NCBI RefSeq assembly: GCF_020539485.1
Contig: NZ_JACDXU010000002.1
Coordinates: 620,001-684,000 of the forward strand
Source: Fulverythrobacter ferritrahens
GTDB lineage: Bacteria; Pseudomonadota; Alphaproteobacteria; Sphingomonadales; Sphingomonadaceae
Reading direction: 5' to 3'
Length of the DNA stretch: 64,000 nucleotides
The notes beneath the pieces were generated by a model. That model saw only the letters and a program-made list of their open reading frames with translations, made no database searches and was not told the DNA's origin. Made by a program: the position numbers and the translations under genes. Shown one piece after another: positions 19,055-27,704 of this stretch; positions within the stretch are counted from its first letter, which is position 1; every line of letters begins with the position of its first letter.

Positions 19055-19822
19055 ATGAAATCCGGTTCGGTATCTTCGAATCTTTCCCATTTTTACCCCG
19101 AAGTCGGCGCAGGGGGTTTCTCCCGCGTCGATGGGACAGTGAGCTTCTATACGCGTGTCAACGCCCTGCTCGACCCGAGTTTCACGGTTCTCGATCTTGG
19201 GGCCGGGCGGGGTGCTCAACTGGTGAGGGAGCCCGGTTCCTACCGGACGAAGCTGGCCACGATCAAAGGGAAGGTGGCAAAAGTCATCGGCATCGATGTG
19301 GACGAGGCGGTTCTATCCAACCCTTGCCTGGATGAGGCTCATATCATTTGCATCGGCGAACCCTACCCTTTTGCGGACCACACTTTCGATCTGATCGTGT
19401 CGGACTGGGTGCTGGAGCATGTGGCCAATCCGGAAGAATTCGCCGCGGAAATCGGGCGGGTTCTCAAACCGGGCGGTTGGTTCTGTGCCCGCACTCCCAA
19501 TCGCTGGGGAATGGTCGGGCTCGCTACCAATCTCGTGCCCAACCGCGCACATTCGAGCCTTCTGGCCAAGCTCCAGCCGGGCCGCACGGAACGGGACATT
19601 TTCCCGACCACCTATAAGCTCAACACCATGGGGCGCCTTATTCGCGCCTTTCCGCCGGACAGGTGGGACAATTATTCTTACGTGACCAATCCAGAGCCGC
19701 CTTATGTGCAGCGTTCGGCACTGGCGATGCGGGCTGTCCAGTTCGCCTGGCGGCTTGCTCCCCCGCAGATGGGGACGGTTTTCAATATATTTTTGCAGCA
19801 GAAGGACGGGGCCAGGGCGTGA
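19055..19822 (+). CDS. SAM-dependent class I methyltransferase
   Basis: An ATG lies at 19037, but GGGAGG at 19043-19048 sits correctly before the ATG at 19055, which I take as the start (255 residues). Motif I is [12 protein letters not shown] and motif II is VIGIDVDE. The post-motif [13 protein letters not shown] and the ending [10 protein letters not shown] place it in the Methyltransf_11 group. It lies between gmd and fcl and its stop overlaps the GTG of fcl (GTGA). This suggests sugar methylation of the polymer, but the acceptor is not known. Confidence 0.82.
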   Translation: MKSGSVSSNLSHFYPEVGAGGFSRVDGTVSFYTRVNALLDPSFTVLDLGAGRGAQLVREPGSYRTKLATIKGKVAKVIGIDVDEAVLSNPCLDEAHIICIGEPYPFADHTFDLIVSDWVLEHVANPEEFAAEIGRVLKPGGWFCARTPNRWGMVGLATNLVPNRAHSSLLAKLQPGRTERDIFPTTYKLNTMGRLIRAFPPDRWDNYSYVTNPEPPYVQRSALAMRAVQFAWRLAPPQMGTVFNIFLQQKDGARA

Positions 19823-20760
19823 AGGGTGAATTCTCTCTCGAGACAAAGCGTGTATTCGTAGCCGGGCACAGGGGCATGGTCGGATCGGCCATTGTCCGGC
19901 GGCTTGCTTCCGAGAATTGCGAGATACTCACCGCAGGGCGCGATGTGATGGATCTGAAGGACCAGGCTGCGGTCCGCGCCTGGTTCGCAGCGGAAAAACC
20001 GGATGCCGTGTTCCTCGCCGCGGCGAAGGTGGGGGGCATTCTGGCGAATGACACCTATCCGGCGGATTTTCTCTACGACAATCTGATGATCGAGGCGAAC
20101 ATCATCGAGGCGGCCTACCGCACCGGGGTGGAAAAGCTGATGTTCCTCGGCTCGTCCTGCATCTATCCGCGCATGGCCCCGCAGCCGATGCGCGAAGATG
20201 CGCTGCTGACCGGCCCGCTCGAGCCGACCAATGAATGGTATGCCATCGCCAAGATCGCGGGGATCAAGCTGTGCGAAGCCTATCGCAAGCAGCATGGCAG
20301 CGATTTCATCTCGGGCATGCCGACCAACCTCTATGGCCCCGGCGACAATTTCGACCTGCAATCCAGCCATGTGCTGCCGGCCCTGATCCGCAAGGCCCAT
20401 GCCGCCAAGGTCGCGGGGGACAGCACGGTGCAGGTATGGGGCACGGGCAGCCCGCTGCGCGAATTCCTGCATGTGGACGATTGCGCCGATGCCTGCGTGT
20501 TCCTGATGAAGAACTATTCCGATGCCGGCCATGTGAACATCGGTTCCGGCCAGGAAATCTCGATTCTCGAACTGACCCGGCTGGTCTGCGAGATTGTGGG
20601 TTTCGAGGGCGAGATCGTGACCGATCCTTCCAAGCCCGACGGCACACCGCGCAAGCTGATGGATTCGGGCAAGCTGCTGGGCCTTGGCTGGAAACCGGCG
20701 ATTGAATTGCGCGATGGCATTGCCACGACCTATCGCAGTTTCCTTGCTGAATACGCCTGA
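19819..20760 (+). CDS. fcl: GDP-L-fucose synthase
   Basis: It epimerises and reduces GDP-4-keto-6-deoxymannose to GDP-L-fucose. I chose the GTG at 19819, which overlaps the methyltransferase stop, over a longer frame with ATG at 19663 that overlaps the upstream gene. This gives 313 residues, the family length. The NADP motif [14 protein letters not shown], the segment LGSSCIYP, the catalytic Tyr-Lys in YAIAKIAG and [10 protein letters not shown] are all present. It is followed after 2 bp by a WcaI-like glycosyltransferase, as in colanic-acid-like loci. Confidence 0.93.
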   Translation: MKGEFSLETKRVFVAGHRGMVGSAIVRRLASENCEILTAGRDVMDLKDQAAVRAWFAAEKPDAVFLAAAKVGGILANDTYPADFLYDNLMIEANIIEAAYRTGVEKLMFLGSSCIYPRMAPQPMREDALLTGPLEPTNEWYAIAKIAGIKLCEAYRKQHGSDFISGMPTNLYGPGDNFDLQSSHVLPALIRKAHAAKVAGDSTVQVWGTGSPLREFLHVDDCADACVFLMKNYSDAGHVNIGSGQEISILELTRLVCEIVGFEGEIVTDPSKPDGTPRKLMDSGKLLGLGWKPAIELRDGIATTYRSFLAEYA

Positions 20761-20762
20761 CC

Positions 20763-21983
20763 ATGCGCCTGTTGTTTCTCGGGCTGAATTACGCCCCGGA
20801 AGAGATCGGCATCGGTCTCTATAGCGGTGAGATGCTGCGTTGCTGGGCCGAGGAAGGCCATGAGGCCGAAGTCGTGGCCGCCAAGCCCTATTACCCGCAA
20901 TGGCGGGTCTGGCCGGGTTTTGGCGGGCTGTGGCGGCGCAGTGTGGAGCATGGTGTGCGGATTACCCGCTGTCCGCTCTATGTGCCGGCCCATCCCACGG
21001 GCCTGTGCCGGATCGTCCACCATGTCAGCTTCGCCGCATCCAGCCTGCTGCCGATGATGCGGGGCGCCCGCAAGCGGCCCGATCTGGTGATGACCACTGC
21101 CCCTTCGCTGATCGCCGCGCCGGTGGCGCTGCTGGCGGCAAAACTATGCGGTGCGCGCTCCTGGTTGCACATCCAGGATTTCGAGGTGGAGGCGGCGGCG
21201 GCCACGGGGCTGGTCGATGGCAGCGGGCTGGGCGCAAGGATGGCGCGCGGGTTCGAACGCTGGGTGCTGCAATCCTTCGACGTGGTAAGCTCCATCTCTC
21301 CGCAGATGTGTGCGCGGCTGCTCGAAAAGGGCGTTCGGCCCGATCGCGTGTTCCAGCTGCGCAACTGGGCCGATATTGACGGGATTACGCCGCTGGCGGG
21401 GCAATCGGCCTATCGCCGGGAATGGAACATCACCACGCCGCATGTCGCGCTCTATTCCGGCAATATCGCCAACAAGCAGGGGATCGAACTGGTGATCGAG
21501 GCCGCGCGGCTGTTGCAGTCGCGCGAGGATCTGACCTTCGTGATCTGTGGGGAAGGCCCGAACAGGGCGCGGCTGGAAGCCGAAGCCGCCGCGCTGCCCA
21601 ATGTGCGCCTGCACGATCTGCAACCGCGGGAGCGGCTGGGCGAATTGCTGGGCATGGCTACGGTGCATCTTTTGCCCCAGCTGGCGGGCGCGGCCGATCT
21701 GGTGCTGCCTTCCAAGCTGACGAACATGCTCGCTTCGGGCCGCCCGGTGGTGGCCACTGCCGACCCCGGCACGGGGCTGGCGGACGAGGTGGACGGTGTC
21801 GGCACAGTCACTCCGCCGGGCGACGCGGCGGCATTCGCCGATGCAATCGCCAGGTTGGTGGACGATCCGGAAAGTGCCGCCCGGCTCGGAAAGGCTGCCC
21901 GCGAACGGGCGGAGCAGCGCTGGAGCCGGAATGCGATCCTGCGTGGCTTCATGGAGAAATCAGGGGAAATACTTAGATTATAA
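20763..21983 (+). CDS. WcaI-type glycosyltransferase family 4
   Basis: This 406-residue GT-B transferase opens with the WcaI pattern LFLGLNYAPEEIGIGLYSGEML and PYYPQWRVWPGF. The C-terminal nucleotide-sugar domain has VALYSGNIANKQGIE and VICGEGPNRARLE, and a LPSKLTNMLASGRPVVA segment takes the place of the usual acidic donor site. WcaI proteins act in colanic-acid-type synthesis and are proposed to transfer fucose. The gene directly follows fcl, and an AT-richer 87-bp gap precedes the next gene. Confidence 0.88.
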   Translation: MRLLFLGLNYAPEEIGIGLYSGEMLRCWAEEGHEAEVVAAKPYYPQWRVWPGFGGLWRRSVEHGVRITRCPLYVPAHPTGLCRIVHHVSFAASSLLPMMRGARKRPDLVMTTAPSLIAAPVALLAAKLCGARSWLHIQDFEVEAAAATGLVDGSGLGARMARGFERWVLQSFDVVSSISPQMCARLLEKGVRPDRVFQLRNWADIDGITPLAGQSAYRREWNITTPHVALYSGNIANKQGIELVIEAARLLQSREDLTFVICGEGPNRARLEAEAAALPNVRLHDLQPRERLGELLGMATVHLLPQLAGAADLVLPSKLTNMLASGRPVVATADPGTGLADEVDGVGTVTPPGDAAAFADAIARLVDDPESAARLGKAARERAEQRWSRNAILRGFMEKSGEILRL

Positions 21984-22070
21984 CCTGAATGGTTATTTCA
22001 TTTTCCTACACCGGGCAAATTTGGTTCTCATGTTCCCGGATCGATTACCGATCCGACAAAGGAGAACTTC

Positions 22071-22502
22071 ATGACTGACCTACCTCCCTCACTCGCGCCT
22101 GCCGCATACATCCCTTTCACTGCTCTCGCCTGGCCGTCTGGTGAGGATTCGGTTGCTGTTGGGCCAGATACGCCGCTGCCGGTTACTGCCGCATTCGGTG
22201 CCGCTGTCAGCACTCCGCTCGCCGGGACCGCGTCTTCCAGCATGATTGTGGGCCCGTTCACGCCCGATCTCGGTCGTCCGATCTGGCTGACTTTGTCAGG
22301 AAGCTGGAGCGGCAGAGTGCAGGTGAAGCGCTCCGTTGACGGAGGCACAACCAAGCTCGCCTTGACCGCTGCCGGGATCAACTGGGGCAAGTTCACCACC
22401 AACGCTTGCGAGCCTGTGGCGGAAGAGAGCCAGCAGGGGGCAACCTATTATCTCGACGTCGTTCTGGCTTCCGGCTCGCTGGATTATGAGGTGGCCCAAT
22501 GA
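22071..22502 (+). CDS. Phage-tail-like beta-sandwich protein of unknown function
   Basis: I do not recognise a defined family. The 143-residue protein is rich in Pro, Thr and Ser early on. It ends in a beta-strand-dense domain (IWLTLSGSWSGRVQVKRSVDGG, ATYYLDVVLASGSLDYEVAQ) resembling small proteins near phage tail or fibre genes in sphingomonads, from memory rather than a search. A strong AAAGGAG site precedes the ATG. Its stop overlaps the SGNH hydrolase start by 4 bp, so the two probably act together. No signal peptide is visible. Confidence 0.6.
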   Translation: MTDLPPSLAPAAYIPFTALAWPSGEDSVAVGPDTPLPVTAAFGAAVSTPLAGTASSSMIVGPFTPDLGRPIWLTLSGSWSGRVQVKRSVDGGTTKLALTAAGINWGKFTTNACEPVAEESQQGATYYLDVVLASGSLDYEVAQ

Positions 22503-23845
22503 GCGCGCTCGACTTTATCGCGCGGGGTGGCATCGCTCGCGAACGCCGGGAAAACCGCCGCCTTGGGGCGCTCGATCTGTTGGCGAAATCCATCGCGCAG
22601 AATTTGCCTCGGGGGCTGCCGGGCCTCATCAACGTGCCGATTGCCGAGAATCGCGCGACATCGACCCAGATCGCCAGTGGGGTGACCTACGGTTTTTCGA
22701 ATAGCTCTGCTGCCTCGGACTTTCCGCACCACTACAGTTTTTGTGGTGGGAATTGGGAGTGGTATAACGCTACCAAACGCCAGCCGGTTTCGTTCCACTT
22801 CGGTAATGGCTCCGATCCTTCCGCCAGCGGCGCCAGTACGGCAGGTGGGATCGTCCGCTTTGCAACATGGGCGAACAAATTCGAGGTGCTTGTCCAAAAC
22901 TACCTCGGTTTCCGGATCAAGGTGAACGGGAAATATCTGCAGGATGGCATGTATGGCGTGGCGGCCCTTAACGGTGATGCCAGCGGTTTTGACCGATGGT
23001 TTCTGTTCGATTTCACCGGCACAGAATTTGCCGGAACGGGCCTGAAGCAGATCGAGCTTTCCAGCACCATCACGCGCTTCGGCGGGGTGCGGGTGCCGGC
23101 AGGTTATACGGTGGAGCCCTGGCCGCAGGCCGTGCCGATCCGGGCGGCGTTGTGTGGAGACAGCATGCCTTCCACCTTTTCAGACAGCGCGGATTCCCGC
23201 ACGGCCCGGCATGGCAACATGGGGGAAATCCTCAAGACGTTGACAGGGATACCCGATCTCTGGATCACCAGCCTAGGCGGTTGCGGGTTTATTTCGGACA
23301 GCAGTGGTACAAGATCGACTTTTCTAGAACAGGCGACGTATGATCTTTCGGAGAAGAACTATGATGTCGTCTGGGAAATCGGCGGACGGAATGATGCCCC
23401 CTATTATGGCAGCGAAGCTTCTTATCGGGCGCTGGTCGAACAATGGATCGAGATCTATCTGGCGGACAATCCCGATACGCTGATCTTCATGACCGGCCCT
23501 CTTTCGGTGACAAGCACGGAAGCTGCCGGAACGGCCATGCAAACCATGCAACGGGCCAAGAAGGCGGCCGCCGCCAAATATCCGCAGAACTGCGCATTCA
23601 TCGAAACCTGCGGAAATTCCGTGACTGCCGATCCCTGGATCTTCGGGTCCGGAAGGGTGGGGGCCACGGCGGGTGACGGCAATGCCGATCTTGTGCGGGG
23701 AACCGACGGCGTTCACCCTTCGGTATTCGGCCATCAATATCTTGCGCATCGTATCGCTACCGAAACCGCCAGGGTCATCCCGCTGCTTGCCTCGCGCATC
23801 CGCAACGGCGTGATTCCGATGGTTAATGATGACGACTTGACCTGA
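22499..23845 (+). CDS. SGNH/GDSL hydrolase with N-terminal beta-rich domain
   Basis: The 448-residue protein has an N-terminal ~210-residue beta-rich part and a C-terminal SGNH domain. Block I is GDSMPSTFS, block II the SLGGCG Gly, block III GGRND and block V DGVHPSVFGHQYL, giving the Ser-Gly-Asn-His set. Such enzymes de-acylate carbohydrates. Placed in the exopolysaccharide locus it could trim O-acetyl groups added by the acyltransferases, yet its partner protein looks phage-tail-like. There is no obvious signal peptide, so export is unclear. Confidence 0.82.
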   Translation: MSALDFIARGGIARERRENRRLGALDLLAKSIAQNLPRGLPGLINVPIAENRATSTQIASGVTYGFSNSSAASDFPHHYSFCGGNWEWYNATKRQPVSFHFGNGSDPSASGASTAGGIVRFATWANKFEVLVQNYLGFRIKVNGKYLQDGMYGVAALNGDASGFDRWFLFDFTGTEFAGTGLKQIELSSTITRFGGVRVPAGYTVEPWPQAVPIRAALCGDSMPSTFSDSADSRTARHGNMGEILKTLTGIPDLWITSLGGCGFISDSSGTRSTFLEQATYDLSEKNYDVVWEIGGRNDAPYYGSEASYRALVEQWIEIYLADNPDTLIFMTGPLSVTSTEAAGTAMQTMQRAKKAAAAKYPQNCAFIETCGNSVTADPWIFGSGRVGATAGDGNADLVRGTDGVHPSVFGHQYLAHRIATETARVIPLLASRIRNGVIPMVNDDDLT

Positions 23846-23928
23846 TCTCTCGAGCGTTGCCCCGACGTCGGCTGACCGATATGGACCGTTCAGCCGCGTC
23901 GTGGGCAGCGGTGTTCTGAAAGGCTTTC

Positions 23929-25158
23929 ATGAATCCCTCTGCCGGAAATAAATCTGCTTCCGAATCAAGCCTTAAGGAAATGGTCCAGATGCCAGGAACG
24001 AAGCTGCGGATCGGCATTCTCACCTTCCATTTCAGCGAAAATTTCGGGGCTTTGCTCCAGGCCTATGGCCTGCGTAGCTGGCTTGCCGGATTGGGCCACA
24101 CGGTCGAATTCATCAATTACCATCCCAGCCATGTGGAGGCGGGCGGATCATTCAGCCGCCTGCTGGACCCGCGCGCGCTGAAGGCCAATGCGAAGATCGC
24201 CTATCTGAAGCTGACCTCCCTCAGGGAGCGTCTGTTCGGCAATAAGGGGCAGGCCGAAGCATTCGCGGATTTCCGGCGTGGGGAACTGGGGCTGACAGGT
24301 GCCCCGCTGCGCGATCTGGCAGAAGTGGAGGCCCATCTGGCGGCCATGCCTGTACCCTATGATCTGATCGTGCTGGGCAGCGATCAGGTCTGGTCCGCCT
24401 CGGAACAGCATGGGCTGGATCGTGTCTATTTCGCGGATTTCGCCGTGCCGGAGGGCACGCGGCGGATTTCCTATGCGCCCAGCTTCGGCAAGGCGACTGT
24501 CGCGCCCGAATATCGGGACGAATTGCGCCGGATGCTGGCCGGGCTCGACGGTATTTCCTGCCGCGAGGCAAGCGGCGCGGCCATCGTTCGGGAACTGACC
24601 GGGCGGGAAATCGCCTGCGTGCCCGATCCCACTTTGCTGCTTGGCGATTTTGCAGCGCTTTCGCGCCAGGCGGACGGGCCGCAGGGGCATGTCTTCTGTT
24701 ACGCGCTGCGCAGTGCAGGCGGGATTCGGGAAGTGACCGATTGGGTCGGCAAGGAACTGGGCGCGCCCATTCTGTCGCCCTACAACGCCCATCGCCGGTG
24801 GAAGGAAATCGGCCAGACCGTTTATCCTTCGCCTGCCGAATGGGTGGCCCTGGTCGATCGCGCGGCCTATGTTGTGACAAATTCCTTTCATGGAACGGTT
24901 TTCAGTATTCTCCTGCAAAAGCCCTTCCTGGTGGCCGGTTTGCCCGGCAAACGCGCCGCTCTCAATGAAAGGGCGCTCAATCTGTTGGGCGAACTGGGCC
25001 TGCAGGATCGTTTCATCGAGAATGGCGATCTTGCCATGGCTCAACGCCGCTTTGCCGAACCGATCGAATGGGAAGAAGTGAACGAACGCCTGAGGCGCCT
25101 GCAACTGGACGGCCGGGACTATCTCGACCGCGAATTGCGAAAGAGCATGGCCGCATGA
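23929..25158 (+). CDS. Polysaccharide pyruvyl transferase family protein
   Basis: It likely adds pyruvate ketals from PEP to sugars of the repeat unit. The 409-residue protein carries the family start LRIGILTFHFSENFGALLQAYGLR, the central YDLIVLGSDQVWS, the DPTLLL strand and the C-terminal NSFHGTVFSILLQKPFLV, which contains the conserved His. The ~25-residue N-terminal lead may be shorter in vivo (a Met lies just before PGTKLRIG). Its stop overlaps the acetyltransferase start (ATGA). Confidence 0.88.
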   Translation: MNPSAGNKSASESSLKEMVQMPGTKLRIGILTFHFSENFGALLQAYGLRSWLAGLGHTVEFINYHPSHVEAGGSFSRLLDPRALKANAKIAYLKLTSLRERLFGNKGQAEAFADFRRGELGLTGAPLRDLAEVEAHLAAMPVPYDLIVLGSDQVWSASEQHGLDRVYFADFAVPEGTRRISYAPSFGKATVAPEYRDELRRMLAGLDGISCREASGAAIVRELTGREIACVPDPTLLLGDFAALSRQADGPQGHVFCYALRSAGGIREVTDWVGKELGAPILSPYNAHRRWKEIGQTVYPSPAEWVALVDRAAYVVTNSFHGTVFSILLQKPFLVAGLPGKRAALNERALNLLGELGLQDRFIENGDLAMAQRRFAEPIEWEEVNERLRRLQLDGRDYLDRELRKSMAA

Positions 25159-25751
25159 ACCGGGATTTCGCCGAGTTCAAATATCGGAACCTGCAACCCC
25201 GGCGGATGCTGCTGCTGCGGTTGGTGTGGGAACTGGTCTGGCTTCTGGCCTTCCGCCCCACGCCGCGCTGGGCTTTGCATGGCTGGCGCCGGACGCTGCT
25301 GCGCCTGTTCGGGGCGAAGATCGGCCCCGGCTGCCGCATCGCGCCGACCTGTTTCGTGTGGGCACCCTGGAATCTCGAAATGGGAACGCTCTCCGTTCTG
25401 GGCGATCACGTGGACTGCTATTCCATGAACAGGATCAGGATCGGCTCCAAGGTGGCAGTGAGCCAGCGCAGTTTCCTTTGCACCGGTTCGCATGACATAA
25501 ATTCGCTCAGCCGCCCGCTTGTAACCGAACCGATAGATATCGGAGACCATGTGTGGATCGCCGCGGAATCGATGGTGATGCCCGGCGTTTCGATTGGAGA
25601 AGGCGTGGTTGTCGGCGCGCGTTCCCTGGTGACCAAGGACTTGCCGCCATGGACCGTCTGTGCGGGCAATCCCTGCCGGCCCATCCGGCAGCGGGAGATC
25701 GGTCCGGCGGAAGTTCCCGGTATTTCACCCCCTGCCGCGCAGGAAGATTAG
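25155..25751 (+). CDS. WcaF-type hexapeptide acetyltransferase
   Basis: The start at 25155 overlaps the previous stop, giving 198 residues. The N-terminal part is hydrophobic and basic (LLLRLVWELVWLLAF), as in colanic-acid acetyltransferases. Left-handed beta-helix repeats follow (IGPGCRIAPTCFVWAP, IRIGSKVAVSQRSFLCTGSHDI, IDIGDHVWIAAESMVMPGVSIGEG), with the catalytic-type His in CTGSHD. It likely O-acetylates the polymer unit using acetyl-CoA. Confidence 0.87.
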   Translation: MNRDFAEFKYRNLQPRRMLLLRLVWELVWLLAFRPTPRWALHGWRRTLLRLFGAKIGPGCRIAPTCFVWAPWNLEMGTLSVLGDHVDCYSMNRIRIGSKVAVSQRSFLCTGSHDINSLSRPLVTEPIDIGDHVWIAAESMVMPGVSIGEGVVVGARSLVTKDLPPWTVCAGNPCRPIRQREIGPAEVPGISPPAAQED

Positions 25752-25764
25752 GATTCGCTTCGAG

Positions 25765-26769
25765 ATGAAACTCTCCAACATTCCTGCCCAGATCGGCAAA
25801 CTGTCGCTGTTCATCACGGAATATGCGCAGGATATGGCCCTTTATGCCCGCTATTGCGGTATTTCGCCCATGCAGAAGGGCCGCAAGAAGGCCTTCTACA
25901 AGATCATGATCGAGACCCATGCGATCGAGAAGGGCCTCTCCCTCGCCAATCCCCGGCATCTGTTCGGACGCGAGAAGATAAATCACATCATGCGGATGGT
26001 CCGTTCCTATGGCATCGGATCGGACGAGATTCCGGTCACCATGGCTGTCGGGGCGCTGGAAACCTATCTACAACGGCACCGGGATCTGGGCCTGGCTGAC
26101 CCTTTGCTCGATGCCATCGAGGCATTTCTTGCCGAACGGAAGGCCGCATCCGCAGCGGGGGGCACGGGCGGTTTGCGCTTCTTCCCCGAAGGCAAGCCGG
26201 CGGTTGCCCCAGAACCTGCCGGGCTGCTGCTCAACCGCTTCAGTTGCCGCATGTTCGAAAAGGCCCCCCTGGACCGGGGCAAGATCGCCGATATCGTGCA
26301 TCTTGCGCAGACCGCGCCTTCGCAGTGCAATCGGCAGGCAACGCGCCTGCATTATTACGATGATCCCGCCAAGGTCAGGGAATTGCTGGCATTGCAGGGC
26401 GGTTCCGCCGGTTTTCTCGACGATGTGCCGGGCCTGTTCGTGGTGGCGTTCGATCTCGCCGCCTGGGGCGGGGCGCAGCAGCGCAATCAGGGCTATGTCG
26501 ACGGTTCGCTCTTCGCCATGACGCTGATGCTTGCGGCGCAGGCCCATGGTGCCGTTACCTGCCCGCTCAACCTCGCCATCCGCCACAGTACGGAACGGCG
26601 GATCAAGGCGGCTGGGGGCATCCCCGGTGATCAGCGCCTCGTCATGATGATCGCTATCGGCACGGCGCAAGCGCATGATCTCAAGGCGGCAGCCTCTCCC
26701 CGGCGGGAGACGAGCGAAGTGCTGGACTTCGCCTCCGGCCATGCGGCTGCGGACGTCGTGCCCGCATGA
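25765..26769 (+). CDS. Nitroreductase-like flavoprotein of exopolysaccharide locus
   Basis: The ATG at 25765 gives 334 residues; the frame is open further upstream but overlaps the acetyltransferase. A distinct N-terminal ~130-residue helical domain carries the motif HAIEKGLSLANPRHLFG. It is followed by a nitroreductase fold: NRFSCRMF, APSQCNRQATRLHYY (the flavin-binding pattern) and the late RLVMMIAIGTAQ. Such proteins recur beside pyruvyl transferases in polysaccharide clusters, but no reaction is established. It overlaps the next glycosyltransferase by 4 bp. Confidence 0.8.
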   Translation: MKLSNIPAQIGKLSLFITEYAQDMALYARYCGISPMQKGRKKAFYKIMIETHAIEKGLSLANPRHLFGREKINHIMRMVRSYGIGSDEIPVTMAVGALETYLQRHRDLGLADPLLDAIEAFLAERKAASAAGGTGGLRFFPEGKPAVAPEPAGLLLNRFSCRMFEKAPLDRGKIADIVHLAQTAPSQCNRQATRLHYYDDPAKVRELLALQGGSAGFLDDVPGLFVVAFDLAAWGGAQQRNQGYVDGSLFAMTLMLAAQAHGAVTCPLNLAIRHSTERRIKAAGGIPGDQRLVMMIAIGTAQAHDLKAAASPRRETSEVLDFASGHAAADVVPA

Positions 26770-27695
26770 GCATTACCGTCGTCGTCCTCACCTATAATGA
26801 GGAATTGCACCTTGAACGTGCGCTTCGCTCGGTCGCGTCTTTCGCGGACGATGTGCTCGTGGTGGATTCCCATTCAACGGACCGGACGGTGGAGATCGCT
26901 CAAGCCGCGGGCGCGCGGGTTCTCCAGCGCAAGTTCGATAATCAGGCGCGGCAGTTCAACTGGGCGCTCGACAATGGCGAGATAGCTTCCGACTGGATCA
27001 TGCGCCTGGATGCGGACGAGATTATCGAGCCGGACCTTGCGGCGACCATAAGCGCCACCTTGCCGACGCTGCCGGGCGATGTGGTGGGCATCAACCTCAA
27101 GCGCAAACACATCTTCCTCGATCGCTGGATTCGCCATGGCGGGCGTTACCCCCTGCTGATGCTGCGGCTCTGGCGGCGAGGCCATGGGCGAGTGGAAGAT
27201 CGCTGGATGGACGAGCATGTGGTTGTCTCCGGCGGGCGGACGATCGTGCTGGATGGCGGCTTTGCCGATCATAACCTCCACGACATCGGATATTTCACCG
27301 CCAAGCATAACGCCTATGCCACGCGCGAGGCGATCGAAGTGCTGAACCGGCGATATGGGCTGTTCACCACCGATGGCTCCCTCACCGGAGAGAGCGCATC
27401 GAGGCAGGCGGCATTCAAGCGTTTCGTCAAGGAACGGATCTACAATGCGATCCCCTTTCCGCTCTCCTCGCTCGGCTACTTCCTCTATCGCTATTTCATC
27501 CAGTTGGGATTTCTCGACGGAATGCCCGGACTGATCTACCATTTCCTGCAAGGGTTCTGGTATCGCTTTCTGGTTGGCGCCAAGGTCTATGAATTCGATC
27601 TGGTGCTGCGGGGCTGCAGTTCCGCCGGGGAACGGCTGGAGCGGCTGGAACAGCTGACCGGCCACAGGCTGGGTGCAGCAAGTCAGGGCGATTAG
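26766..27695 (+). CDS. Glycosyltransferase family 2 (WaaE/KdtX type)
   Basis: This is a 309-residue GT-A enzyme. The N-terminus SITVVVLTYNEELHLERALRSV with VVDSHSTDRTVEIA binds the nucleotide. MRLDADEII supplies the metal-binding D-x-D, and the EDRWMDEHVVV segment holds the catalytic-type acid. Near the C-terminus a hydrophobic stretch around YFLYRYFIQLGFLDGMPGLIYHFLQGFWY suggests membrane association. It is probably one of the transferases that build the repeat unit on undecaprenyl phosphate; donor and acceptor are unknown. Confidence 0.88.
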   Translation: MSITVVVLTYNEELHLERALRSVASFADDVLVVDSHSTDRTVEIAQAAGARVLQRKFDNQARQFNWALDNGEIASDWIMRLDADEIIEPDLAATISATLPTLPGDVVGINLKRKHIFLDRWIRHGGRYPLLMLRLWRRGHGRVEDRWMDEHVVVSGGRTIVLDGGFADHNLHDIGYFTAKHNAYATREAIEVLNRRYGLFTTDGSLTGESASRQAAFKRFVKERIYNAIPFPLSSLGYFLYRYFIQLGFLDGMPGLIYHFLQGFWYRFLVGAKVYEFDLVLRGCSSAGERLERLEQLTGHRLGAASQGD

Positions 27696-27704
27696 GCGAA
27701 TTCA

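Noticed and set aside
22071-23845. A prophage
   Set aside because: Only two genes have a phage-like look. No integrase, capsid, terminase or lysis gene is nearby, and both neighbours are polysaccharide genes.
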